Origin: Clostridium yunnanense
Lineage (GTDB): Bacteria; Bacillota; Clostridia; Clostridiales; Clostridiaceae
Reading direction: 5' to 3'
NCBI RefSeq assembly: GCF_016595795.1
Contig: NZ_JAENHN010000048.1
Coordinates: 1 to 64,000 of the forward strand
DNA length: 64,000 nt
In this document: positions 53,966 to 62,207 of the stretch, in pieces
How positions within the stretch are numbered: position 1 is the stretch's first letter
Layout: each line of letters begins with the position of its first letter
The notes under the pieces: generated by a model
The model's input: only the letters and a program-made list of their open reading frames with translations
Database searches by the model: none
Told to the model about the DNA's origin: nothing
Position numbers and translations under genes: made by a program

Positions 53966-54023
53966 GATGTGCCACTTCATAATAAAAACTATTAATATAG
54001 ATTTCATTATGAAGTGGCACATC
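53966..54023. repeat. 58-bp deleted form of the palindromic repeat (family A)
   Basis: GATGTGCCACTTCATAAT and ATTATGAAGTGGCACATC are perfect 18-bp inverted ends around a short AT-rich centre. The internal part of the 96-bp element is missing. Relative to the other copies, both arms carry matching changes (A to G and T to C). It lies upstream of the flavin oxidoreductase gene. Confidence 0.75.
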
Positions 54024-54063
54024 CAAAGATATTTAAGTTATCCATAATTCAGGAGGTTATTTC

Positions 54064-55056
54064 ATGTCAAAGCTACTTAGTTCCTTAAACACTAATAAAT
54101 TAAACTTACCAAACCGTCTAGTAATGCCGCCAATGGCTACTTCTAAAGCTGGAGTAAACGGTGAACTTACAGAAGATATAATAAATTACTACGATGAAAA
54201 ATCAAAAGGTGGATATATCGGGCTAATAATTATTGAGCACAGTTATATTTCAAAAGAAGGTAAAGCTAATCATAATCAACTATCAATCTCTAGAGATAAT
54301 GATGTTAATGCTCTAAAGGCACTAGCTAAAACTATTCAAAATAATGGTTCCAAAGCTGTTATGCAGATTAATCATGCTGGAGGCTCTACCAAAGAAGAAG
54401 TTACAGGCACACTGCCAGAAGCTCCTTCTGCTATAGAAAACCCATACACAAAGATTGTTACAAAAGAGCTTTCAAAGGAAGATATAAAGAAGGTTGTAAA
54501 GGATTTCGCCGAAGCTGCCAGAAGAGTTAAGGAAGCTGGTTTCGATGCTGTAGAAATTCACTCAGCGCATGCATATTTACTTAACCAATTCTACTCTCCT
54601 ATGTTCAACAAGAGAACTGATGAATATGGCGGAGAGCTATTAAACAGGATAAGAATACATCTTGAAGTTATCAAGGCAGTAAAAGAGGCTGTTGGAGATG
54701 ACTTCCCTATATTATTAAGATTAGGTGCACTAGACTACGAAGAAGGCGGAGCTACTCTTGAGGATGCTAAAATAGCTGCTAAAGAGTTTGAAAAAGCTGG
54801 AGTTGATATTTTAGATATCTCAGGTGGATATAACCGATTCATGGTTCCAGGATTTACAGAGGAAGGTTACTTCTATCCTGTAACTAGAGAACTAAAGAAG
54901 GTTGTTAATATTCCTATAATTTTAACTGGTGGGGTTGTTTCTGCTGATGCAGCTGAAAAACTTCTAGCAGATGATAAGGCAGACTTAATAGGTGTTGGTA
55001 GAGCTATACTAAAGGATTCAGAGTGGGCTAAAAACGCTGTAGAAAGTTTAAAGTAA
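54064..55056 (+). CDS. Old Yellow Enzyme-family NADH:flavin oxidoreductase
   Basis: A 330-residue FMN-dependent TIM-barrel protein (PF00724). NRLVMPPMATSKAG at the start, AVMQINHAGG near residue 99, FDAVEIHSAHAYLLNQFYSP near residue 161 (His pair that binds the substrate carbonyl), KRTDEYGGELLNR, and ILTGGVVSADAAEKLL plus IGVGRAIL for the FMN phosphate. It has only the OYE domain; the FeS and second flavin domains of 2,4-dienoyl-CoA reductase are absent. It probably reduces alpha,beta-unsaturated carbonyls. AGGAGG precedes the ATG. It is monocistronic, with a shared terminator downstream. Confidence 0.9.
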   Translation: MSKLLSSLNTNKLNLPNRLVMPPMATSKAGVNGELTEDIINYYDEKSKGGYIGLIIIEHSYISKEGKANHNQLSISRDNDVNALKALAKTIQNNGSKAVMQINHAGGSTKEEVTGTLPEAPSAIENPYTKIVTKELSKEDIKKVVKDFAEAARRVKEAGFDAVEIHSAHAYLLNQFYSPMFNKRTDEYGGELLNRIRIHLEVIKAVKEAVGDDFPILLRLGALDYEEGGATLEDAKIAAKEFEKAGVDILDISGGYNRFMVPGFTEEGYFYPVTRELKKVVNIPIILTGGVVSADAAEKLLADDKADLIGVGRAILKDSEWAKNAVESLK

Positions 55057-55065
55057 AAATAAATG

Positions 55066-55106
55066 GAGCTAAGAATAAAATATATTTCTTCTTAGCTCTA
55101 TATTTT
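55066..55106. terminator. Bidirectional terminator between convergent genes
   Basis: GAGCTAAGAA (55066-55075) and TTCTTAGCTC (55089-55098) form a 10-bp stem, with T-rich tails on both strands. It serves the OYE gene on the plus strand and the ABC operon on the minus strand. Confidence 0.75.
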
Positions 55107-55117
55107 TATATCCATCT

Positions 55118-55780
55118 CTATATTGCTTTTCCATCTTCTATTCTTATTGTCCTTGAACAATAGTTAGCTATATTCTCATCATGAGTTATTATAACAACAG
55201 TCTTACCATTCTTATTTATTTCTTTAAGAAGATTAATAATCTCTATTCCTGTATTTTTATCAAGCGAACCTGTAGGCTCATCAGCCAAAATAATATCTGG
55301 ATTTGTAATTAAAGCTCTTGCAATAGCAGTCCTTTGCTGTTGTCCACCAGACAGCTCATTTGGCGCCTTTTTAGCATGATCCTTGAGACCAACCTTGTCC
55401 AATATATCTATAGCGGCTGTTTTCATAGAGCCTTTGAATTGTTTATCATAAACAAGTGGCAAAGTAACATTATCTATTAAATCATAATCATTGAGAAGAT
55501 TAAAACTTTGAAACACAAATCCAATATTTTTATTTCTGATTGATGCCAATTGGTCTTTTGTGAGTTTATCAACAGATTCACCATTTAGAAAATAACTCCC
55601 AGAGGTTGGTGAATCTATACACCCAATAATGTTTAACAAAGTAGATTTTCCAGATCCTGATGGCCCCATTATAGCAACCATTTCTCCTTGTCTTATCTCC
55701 AAATCAATACCTTTTAGCGCTTCAGTTTTTATTTCTTTTCCATAAACCTTTACTATATTATTCATTGATATCAAACTCAA
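55118..55780 (-). CDS. MacB/LolD-type ABC transporter ATP-binding protein
   Basis: A 220-residue ATPase. The Walker A is GPSGSGKSTLLN (near residue 39), the Q-loop is VFQSFNLL, the signature is LSGGQQQRTAIAR, and the Walker B is IILADEPTGSLD, followed by ITHD. This belongs to the group that works with FtsX-like permeases to move peptides or antibiotics, or to shape the envelope. It is the last gene of the permease-permease-ATPase operon, 30 bases after the second permease. The start is TTG at 55780, with AAGGAGGG upstream; an in-frame ATG five codons in is too far from it. Confidence 0.9.
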   Translation of the reverse strand: MSLISMNNIVKVYGKEIKTEALKGIDLEIRQGEMVAIMGPSGSGKSTLLNIIGCIDSPTSGSYFLNGESVDKLTKDQLASIRNKNIGFVFQSFNLLNDYDLIDNVTLPLVYDKQFKGSMKTAAIDILDKVGLKDHAKKAPNELSGGQQQRTAIARALITNPDIILADEPTGSLDKNTGIEIINLLKEINKNGKTVVIITHDENIANYCSRTIRIEDGKAI

Positions 55781-55810
55781 AATTAATTTCCCTCCTTGTA
55801 CAGAAAAACT

Positions 55811-57172
55811 CTACTTACGAATCAAATCAACTACATCTAATTTCATTATTCTCCTTATTGGAATTATTACTGAAATAAATGTGGTTCCTAAAATTAAGGC
55901 AATTAATATGATAAACAGCTTATAGTCAAAGGTAAGTGTATAAGCCATACTAATATCCTTTTCTCCATTTTTGTTTACAAAGTATTCAAATATTTTGAAA
56001 GGTACAACGGAAATCAAAAAAGCTGCTAAGTTTTTCAAAAACACTTCTGCCAATACTAATTGAGCTATGTCTTTTAACCTGGCTCCTTGCGAAAGTCTTA
56101 TGCCAAATTCCTTATGCCTAAGATTTATTGAATATAACGTTGTGCCAGTTATACCAACTATAGAAAAGAAAAATAATACGATAGTTAGTATTAAAAGTCC
56201 AATCTCTAACTGCCTAAATACATTTGATATAGCTCCATTAGTAGATTTAATATCTTGTATCTTATAGCCACCCTTAATATCACTATTAAACTTAGCTAAC
56301 ATAGCCTTAACACTATCTACACTCTCACCTTTATTTACTACTATCTGAAATTGAAAATCTCTTACTGCTTCAACATAATCGCTATGTTCAGTAATTATTG
56401 TATTGCCTTTTACTTCATAGCCCAATCCCGATTTCTTCTTGCCTTCTATATCTTGATACATCCTGTTCTTAGCTTCAGTCTTGTACGTCGTATAGTACTT
56501 ATAATATCCTAATGGTGAGTATATGCCATAATCATTTATAAACATATTCATAAGGTCAGAACCTGGTGATATAAATGTAGCTAAGCTTCCTGGTTTAGCT
56601 ATTCCCACAACCTTGAAGTTTCTCTTATAGTAGCCAGTAAATTCTCCTAGGTCATGATCATAGGAATCCGATATAACATCTCCTACCTTCAGGATTTCCC
56701 CTAATTTACTGCCTATTATTATAGGTAGCTCATCTTTATACTTTGTATAATCCAGCTCATCATCGGTGAAGCTTCTCCCTTTTGCAAGCTTAATATTAAG
56801 CTTATTAAAGAAACCAGAGCTAACTTGATAGCATAAATAATTTTCATTGTTTATAACCAATCTAGCTGAGTACTGGCTATAAATCATAATATCAGAGATT
56901 TTCCCTTTATTCTTCAAAGTATTCAAATAGTCCATAGTTTGAAAAGCCTTCTGTGAACTACTCGGGGGTCCTGATGAATATTTCGCATATGTCAACGTTC
57001 TATTTGCCTCAAAGATATTATTATATCTATTGTATCTCTCATTATAATAATTAACTAATTGGAATAAGAATAGAAAACTAACTATTGATATGGATAGTTG
57101 TACAATTATTAATTTTGTTAAAAATCTTCTTTTTCTTAATGCTTTATAAGCTTGGACAAATATGTTTCTCAT
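55811..57172 (-). CDS. FtsX/MacB-like ABC permease
   Basis: A 453-residue permease with one helix at about 18-38, an extracytoplasmic periplasmic-core-like domain (about 40-320), and three C-terminal helices in a FtsX domain (about 325-450) with IVGITGTTLYSINLRHKEFGIRL. Its C-terminus IMKLDVVDLIRK is typical of this class. It has one extracellular domain and the short FtsX plan, so it would pair with the other permease of this operon as a heterodimer. GGAGG precedes the ATG. It starts 2 bases after the upstream permease. The cargo is unknown. Confidence 0.85.
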   Translation of the reverse strand: MRNIFVQAYKALRKRRFLTKLIIVQLSISIVSFLFLFQLVNYYNERYNRYNNIFEANRTLTYAKYSSGPPSSSQKAFQTMDYLNTLKNKGKISDIMIYSQYSARLVINNENYLCYQVSSGFFNKLNIKLAKGRSFTDDELDYTKYKDELPIIIGSKLGEILKVGDVISDSYDHDLGEFTGYYKRNFKVVGIAKPGSLATFISPGSDLMNMFINDYGIYSPLGYYKYYTTYKTEAKNRMYQDIEGKKKSGLGYEVKGNTIITEHSDYVEAVRDFQFQIVVNKGESVDSVKAMLAKFNSDIKGGYKIQDIKSTNGAISNVFRQLEIGLLILTIVLFFFSIVGITGTTLYSINLRHKEFGIRLSQGARLKDIAQLVLAEVFLKNLAAFLISVVPFKIFEYFVNKNGEKDISMAYTLTFDYKLFIILIALILGTTFISVIIPIRRIMKLDVVDLIRK

Positions 57173-57174
57173 AA

Positions 57175-58239
57175 TTATTCCTCCTTCAGTACTATTGCTG
57201 GACTTATTTCACTTGCTTTAAAGTAAAGAGGAATAGTTGATAAAAGTGATATAGTGTAAGAAACTATAAAGGATGCTATAAGATTTTTTATAGAGATCTG
57301 TAAATATATTTCTAATGATCCCATATTATTTATAATTCTATACATTATAGCTTGAAAACCTATTGAGATTACTAACGCAACAATAGATAAAGCCAAAATC
57401 TCGTTAAATATCAAATTTCTTATGTCCTTGTTGGTTGCTCCAACTGTCTTTCTCAATGCTATTTCTTTGGTTCTTTCAGATATCCATAAAACAGTAAAAT
57501 TCATAACATTAATTATAGCAATCACTATAATTATAAAGGTAATCACATTTAATACTCCATTTGAAAAATTATATTGTTCCGACGTTAGATCGATTACCCC
57601 TCCGTTTATATTTGATAATCTTTGAAAATCTTGTTCTAATGAATATTTGTTTATATTATCTGATATCATCAAAAAGGTCATATCCATTATATTTTGATTT
57701 CCCTGTAGCTTTAAGAAGGTTTTTAGAGGGATAATTATTGAAGTGCCATTAAACGGTAGTTCATTTATTCCAACAACTCTAAACTCAGTACTGTCTAAAG
57801 ATATATACTCATTTCCATCTCTTTTATATATATAATTTTTTAGTTTCATCCCAACTATTGCAACTTGATCAGTAGAATCAGCTTGTGCAGAACTAAACTT
57901 TTTATTACCAAGTACATTTTTATCAGTGTAATCTTTCGTATAATAAATGCCTTTTAAGCTATACTCTCTATCTTTAATTGACTTCCTTAAGCTAACTTCA
58001 GTATATGATTTATCTTTAATATCTAACAGATAATCACTTAATAAACTTAACTCACTTGAACTAGGTATAATGATTTTCGATATCTTTTCTGAATCAACAT
58101 TCTGAATAGAATTCTGATTCTTTAGGGCTTGTATATAACTTATATTAAAAGATAAAACGGTTATACCTATAAAAATGCCGAATATCAGAAATGCAGTTGC
58201 TAATTTTTTTCTCTTAAATGTTTTAAATATACTATGCAC
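57175..58239 (-). CDS. FtsX/MacB-like ABC permease
   Basis: A 354-residue permease with the same plan as its downstream partner: helix about 12-32, outside domain about 35-230, and an FtsX domain with three helices (about 235-350) containing FTVLWISERTKEIALRKTVG, the cytoplasmic coupling helix motif. It is shorter than the partner because the outside domain is smaller. The start is GTG with GGAGG seven bases upstream. It is the first gene of the three-gene operon. Two unlike half-permeases with a MacB-type ATPase are known from bacteriocin self-protection and peptide export systems, but no bacteriocin gene is visible nearby. Confidence 0.85.
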   Translation of the reverse strand: MHSIFKTFKRKKLATAFLIFGIFIGITVLSFNISYIQALKNQNSIQNVDSEKISKIIIPSSSELSLLSDYLLDIKDKSYTEVSLRKSIKDREYSLKGIYYTKDYTDKNVLGNKKFSSAQADSTDQVAIVGMKLKNYIYKRDGNEYISLDSTEFRVVGINELPFNGTSIIIPLKTFLKLQGNQNIMDMTFLMISDNINKYSLEQDFQRLSNINGGVIDLTSEQYNFSNGVLNVITFIIIVIAIINVMNFTVLWISERTKEIALRKTVGATNKDIRNLIFNEILALSIVALVISIGFQAIMYRIINNMGSLEIYLQISIKNLIASFIVSYTISLLSTIPLYFKASEISPAIVLKEE

Positions 58240-58339
58240 TTATTTACCTCCAGTATGATATGGTAAATAAAACGTTACTATAAATTTTAACCTAAGTCAA
58301 TTTATGTATAATTATAAATATTTTTCTAATACGTCACTA

Positions 58340-58383
58340 CATATGTATAACTTAAACTTTAGTAATAGAATGTCTATATCAAC
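58340..58383. repeat. Repeat family C, copy 2
   Basis: CATATGTATAACTTAAACTT followed by TAGTAATAGAATGTCTATAT aligns with 35259-35310. Confidence 0.45.
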
Positions 58384-58390
58384 AAGGATG

Positions 58391-58424
58391 CCAGAAGGGC
58401 AGCTATCAACTAGCTGCCCTTTTG
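58391..58424. terminator. Terminator after the mannose-1-phosphate guanylyltransferase gene
   Basis: AGAAGGGCAGCTA and TAGCTGCCCTTTTG form a GC-rich stem with a 5-base loop, three bases after the stop codon of the minus-strand gene. The T-runs are short. Confidence 0.65.
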
Positions 58425-58426
58425 AA

Positions 58427-59494
58427 TCAAATATATCCTTTATAATTATCATCATCATTAAGTGTATTTAAAAGATGCTTAATCTCCTGGTCCTTATCTT
58501 TATCCATGACCAAGATAACATCACCTGCGTCTACTATGACTAAGTCTTTTATTCCAAAGCCTATTATTAGATTTTTGTTACCGAATATAGAACAATTTTC
58601 GCATTCTTCTAAGAATACATTCTTTGAAATACTATTGTTCCTATGGGTACTTAAAAATCTACTTAATGCACTAAAACTCCCTATATCATCCCATAAAAAG
58701 TCACTCTTCAAAACATAGGCCTTTCTTGTTTTTTGCATTACTCCAAAATCTATGGAGATACCATCTATCAAGCAATATTGTTCTGTTATTGTACTTTCTT
58801 CACTTTCTGTTCCAAGACTTTTATATATCTCCATCAAACTTTTATACATCTTAGGAAGATATTTTTCTATTTCTCTCAAAATTACGTCTGCTCTAAAAAC
58901 AAACATACCACTGTTCCAAAGATAGGTGCCCTTTAGCAAGAAGTCTTTTGCTACCTCTACATTAGGTTTCTCAGTAAATCTGGCAACCTTAAAAGTAGCT
59001 ATATTTCCGCCAACTCTTTCGCCCATTTCAATATAACCATATCCAGTTTCCGGCCTAGTTGGCTCAATCCCTAAAGTTACTATACCCCTTCTTCTATCCG
59101 CTATTTCCACAGCCTGTTCTAAAGTGTCTAAGAAGTTTTTTTCACCTTCAATATGATGATCTGAAGGTAATACCATCATCACAGCATCCTTATCATCTTT
59201 AAGAAGTTTTGCAGCTGCAAGACCTATACAGGTAGCAGTCTCCTTATTACTAGGTTCTGTGAATATATTGTCAGCACAAATGTCTGATAGCTCTTCTTTT
59301 ATTTGATCTTCATAATCTTTATTGGTAATAACATAGATATTGTCGGTCGGTACCAATGGGCGAACTCTGTCAACAGTATTAACTAAAAAGCTTTTGTTAT
59401 TTACCACCTTCAAAAACTGTTTAGGTCTGTCTGATCTAGATAGTGGATAAAGTCTTGTTCCCTTGCCTCCTGCTAAAATCAGTGCGTAAAGCAT
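58427..59494 (-). CDS. manC: Mannose-1-phosphate guanylyltransferase
   Basis: A 355-residue nucleotidyltransferase that makes GDP-mannose from mannose-1-phosphate and GTP. The signature LILAGGKGTRLYPLSR, followed by RPKQFLKV, is at the N-terminus. MMVLPSDHHIE near residue 106, PTRPETGYGYIE near residue 145, ARFTEKPNVEVA near residue 172 and YLWNSGMFVFRADVI near residue 190 complete the active-site set. It lacks the C-terminal phosphomannose isomerase domain of bifunctional enzymes. It probably serves surface polysaccharide or glycoprotein synthesis. It stands alone; no phosphomannomutase or GDP-mannose-using gene lies next to it. Confidence 0.9.
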   Translation of the reverse strand: MLYALILAGGKGTRLYPLSRSDRPKQFLKVVNNKSFLVNTVDRVRPLVPTDNIYVITNKDYEDQIKEELSDICADNIFTEPSNKETATCIGLAAAKLLKDDKDAVMMVLPSDHHIEGEKNFLDTLEQAVEIADRRRGIVTLGIEPTRPETGYGYIEMGERVGGNIATFKVARFTEKPNVEVAKDFLLKGTYLWNSGMFVFRADVILREIEKYLPKMYKSLMEIYKSLGTESEESTITEQYCLIDGISIDFGVMQKTRKAYVLKSDFLWDDIGSFSALSRFLSTHRNNSISKNVFLEECENCSIFGNKNLIIGFGIKDLVIVDAGDVILVMDKDKDQEIKHLLNTLNDDDNYKGYI

Positions 59495-59799
59495 TTAGCC
59501 TTCAACTCCAAGTATTGTTATACACTATACTATGTTTATGCCTAAAGTAGTGTGAAATATCTTTTCAAATTAATGGAAATATGTATTATAGTTAATGCTT
59601 TATGCCTGGACAAAATAGAGTCACTTATACTAGCAATGCAATAGTGCAATAAATTTATAAAATTTTCTCTACATAAACATTTATAAATATAACTTTTAAA
59701 ATTTATAACTTTTTAAAAAGTTATGCCCAAAATGCGGGTTTACAGTTATTTACGTATTTCAAAATGAGCATGCTATTCCATTTTTATATATAATAATAA
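59495..59799. other. Intergenic stretch with no clear feature
   Basis: Very AT-rich. Several weak inverted repeats occur (for example ATAACTTTTTAAAAAGTTAT near 59708-59727), but none has a proper terminator tail. The manC promoter must lie near 59510-59580 and was not resolved. Confidence 0.35.
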
Positions 59800-59833
59800 A
59801 AATGGCTCCCGTTGGATACAGGAACCACTTTTA
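59800..59833 (-). terminator. Terminator of the pirin gene
   Basis: Minus-strand TGGTTCC and GGGAGCCA pair around a 10-base loop and run into TTTTTATT, 13 bases after the stop codon. Confidence 0.75.
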
Positions 59834-59845
59834 TTAAACTTTTCA

Positions 59846-60559
59846 TTATCTCCAAATCACATTTTTCTTTGTCATTTCAATAACTAATATATGAGACTTT
59901 TCTGTTGCCTTTATCTTTACATCTTCTTCAACAATCTCAGCTGCATCTCTTTGATTAAGTTCTGTATCATTCACTGTACTTGCGCCCTCTATCTGTACCA
60001 TATAGGCCTGCCTTCTATTGCCTACAGCAAAATCTATTTCGTTGCCTTCTTCTAGCTCAAGTGCATAGAAGTTTATGTCTTGATTAACCTTTATAGGTGC
60101 ATCTCCTTCTTTCGATGAAACAAAATGAAACCATTTATTTTTTCTTTCGTCCCAATCAAACTTAAAATCTCCATATTGAGGAGTATGATTCTTCTTATCA
60201 GGTAGAACCCATATTTGAAGGAATCTTGCAGTTACGTCACCTCTATTGTGCTCACTATGATAAACTCCAGTACCAGCACTCATATATTGAACCTGACCTC
60301 TACCTATAACACCTTTACTACCCATTGAGTCTTCGTGAGTAAGCTCACCCTCTATTCCATAGGATATAATCTCCATATCCTTATGTGGGTGCATATCAAA
60401 GCCTGTATGAGGCTGAATCAAATCATCATTTATTACTCTTAAATCTCCAAAACTAATGTTTTCTACATTAAAATAATCTGCAAAGGAAAAGTGAAATAAA
60501 CTTTCAAGCCACCCGTTCTTACTCTGTCCCATATCGCTACTTTTTATTTTTCTTATCAT
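59846..60559 (-). CDS. Pirin-family bicupin (YhhW-like)
   Basis: A 237-residue pirin (PF02678). Metal ligands predicted from the family fall exactly where expected: His57 and His59 in DMHPHKDME, and His101 and Glu103 in TGVYHSEHN. Several bacterial pirins of this length, including YhhW, can oxidise quercetin in vitro; their physiological role is often unclear. The C-terminal cupin is shorter and lacks the ligand set. The ATG at 60559 is chosen because AGAGGTG lies six bases upstream; a GTG at 60568 lies within that site. Monocistronic. Confidence 0.88.
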   Translation of the reverse strand: MIRKIKSSDMGQSKNGWLESLFHFSFADYFNVENISFGDLRVINDDLIQPHTGFDMHPHKDMEIISYGIEGELTHEDSMGSKGVIGRGQVQYMSAGTGVYHSEHNRGDVTARFLQIWVLPDKKNHTPQYGDFKFDWDERKNKWFHFVSSKEGDAPIKVNQDINFYALELEEGNEIDFAVGNRRQAYMVQIEGASTVNDTELNQRDAAEIVEEDVKIKATEKSHILVIEMTKKNVIWR

Positions 60560-60899
60560 AATTTTCACCTCTATATAAAATATACTTAATTACTTTTAAT
60601 AACTTTGTTACTTACATCATACATTATCATTTTATCATTGTCAATAATAATTCTCATTGAATATTGGTTACTATAAATATCACATTTCACGACCTCATTA
60701 AAACATTTACTATAGATAAACTAGTTCCAAATAGAATCTATCTTTTATAAACCTATTACCATTAATAGTTAACATAAGTATCACTTAGTTTTATTAAATG
60801 GAACCACACACACTCTACTTATTTATCCATCTTTAGCTTAACCACTAATAAAAATTAAATTATAAATTATTTTATAAGTACTATAAAACATATTATAAG
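60560..60899. other. Intergenic stretch with no clear feature
   Basis: AT-rich DNA between the divergent pirin and hydE genes. It presumably holds the pirin promoter on the minus strand. No repeat family member, ORF or hairpin terminator was found. Confidence 0.35.
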
Positions 60900-60916
60900 G
60901 TAACCAATTTGGTTAC
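60900..60916. promoter_or_regulatory. 17-bp palindrome, candidate operator of hydE
   Basis: GTAACCAA-T-TTGGTTAC is perfect. It lies about 35 bases before a TATAAT box (60950-60955) that probably serves hydE. A palindrome of this kind next to a promoter suggests a dimeric repressor or activator site; the -35 is weak, which would fit an activator. Confidence 0.45.
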
Positions 60917-60993
60917 AAACTTTTTCTTTTAAAAATGCTACTTAAATAGTATAATTATTACGAATATCAAAGGTCCGTTTTTAGGAGGAGTTT

Positions 60994-62043
60994 ATGGATA
61001 AACTAATGGAGTTAGTACAAAAAGCTAAAGAAACTCATTGTCTTACAAAGGATGAGTTAGTTGAACTTTTAAAAAATGACGAAATAAATGACGCAATATA
61101 TAAAGCAGCTGATGAAGTTCGAGAAGAATATCGTGGAAATGAAGTTCTTTTAAGAGGACTTATAGAATTCACAAACATATGCAAGAGAAACTGTATGTAT
61201 TGTGGACTTAGACGAGATAATAAAAACATTGAAAGATATAGATTATCTGAAGAAGAAATCTTAGATTTTGCTACTAAAGCAGTAGGTTATGGTTATAAGA
61301 ACTTAGTTCTTCAAGGTGGAGAAGATGACTACTTTACTATAGATAGAATGTCTAGCATAATCAGAAAGATAAAAGCACTAGGTGTTACTCTTACTATAAG
61401 CATAGGTGAAAAAACTTATGAAGAGTATAAAGCACTTAGAGAAGCTGGTGCTGATAGATATCTACTTAGAATAGAAACTACTGATGAGGATCTATATCAT
61501 GAACTTGATCCTGGTATGAGTCATGCTGAAAGAAAGAGATGTCTTAAAGATTTAAAGAGTTTAGGATATGAGGTTGGATGTGGTTCATTAGTTGGACTTC
61601 CTAACCAAACAATTGAATCTATAGCAGATGATCTTCTATTCTTTAAAGAGATAGATGCTAATATGATCGGTATCGGTCCGTTTATACCTAATGGAGATAC
61701 TCCACTAGCAGATTGTTCTGGCGGTGACTTCCACATGTCTATTAAGGTTATGGCATTAACCAGACTTCTTATGCCAGGAATAAGAATTACTGCAACTACT
61801 GCTATGGAAACTCTCAATAAAAATGGTAGAGTTATAGCACTTGAAAGTGGCGCAAATGTTGTAATGCCTAATGTTACTGAAGGCGACTATAGAAGGCTTT
61901 ATGCTTTATATCCAGGAAAGATATGTATAAATGATACCCCTGCTCATTGTAGAAGTTGTATTTCTGGAAAGATCAAATCTCTTGGTAGAACAGTATCTGA
62001 TATATCAAATGATGGATCAATTCTCACTATCGAAAAAAACTAA
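60994..62043 (+). CDS. hydE: [FeFe]-hydrogenase maturation radical SAM protein HydE
   Basis: A 349-residue radical SAM enzyme. Cys63, Cys67 and Cys70 (CKRNCMYC) bind the SAM-cleaving 4Fe-4S cluster. NLVLQGGEDDYF near residue 104, LRIETTDEDLYHELDPGMS near residue 155 and VGLPNQTIESIADDL near residue 200 are HydE features. The C-terminal ICINDTPAHCRSC holds the Cys set of the second, non-essential cluster. HydE builds part of the H-cluster dithiomethylamine/CO/CN site with HydF and HydG. Neither partner is beside it, so it is a split locus. AGGAGGAG precedes the ATG. Confidence 0.92.
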   Translation: MDKLMELVQKAKETHCLTKDELVELLKNDEINDAIYKAADEVREEYRGNEVLLRGLIEFTNICKRNCMYCGLRRDNKNIERYRLSEEEILDFATKAVGYGYKNLVLQGGEDDYFTIDRMSSIIRKIKALGVTLTISIGEKTYEEYKALREAGADRYLLRIETTDEDLYHELDPGMSHAERKRCLKDLKSLGYEVGCGSLVGLPNQTIESIADDLLFFKEIDANMIGIGPFIPNGDTPLADCSGGDFHMSIKVMALTRLLMPGIRITATTAMETLNKNGRVIALESGANVVMPNVTEGDYRRLYALYPGKICINDTPAHCRSCISGKIKSLGRTVSDISNDGSILTIEKN

Positions 62044-62087
62044 CATGAGTTCTTAATTTAGAACACAAAGTTTGTATATAACTTACA

Positions 62088-62126
62088 AAAACCAGCTTGA
62101 AATTAGATCAAGCTGGTTTCTTATTT
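62088..62126. terminator. Bidirectional terminator after hydE
   Basis: AACCAGCTTGA and TCAAGCTGGTTT form an 11-bp stem with a 7-base loop. It has TTTCTTATTT on the plus strand and TTTTTG on the minus strand, so it can also stop the MCP transcript from the other side. Confidence 0.85.
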
Positions 62127-62148
62127 AGGACTATATTTAGCAATATTA

Positions 62149-62205
62149 TTGAAATTAAGTGGTTATGCAGGAGATGCTATATGAGCAAGCTATTAGAATT
62201 AAATG
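62149..62205. repeat. Palindromic intergenic repeat, family B, copy 4
   Basis: TTGAAATTAAGTGGTTATGC then AGGAGATGCTATATGAGCAA aligns, in reverse orientation, with the right half of the copy at 17049-17150. It lies just beyond the stop codon of the third MCP gene. Confidence 0.65.
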
Positions 62206-62207
62206 AT

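Noticed and set aside
55118-58239. Bacteriocin or lantibiotic immunity cluster
   Set aside because: The ABC genes would fit, but no precursor peptide, modification enzyme or dedicated two-component system is next to them.
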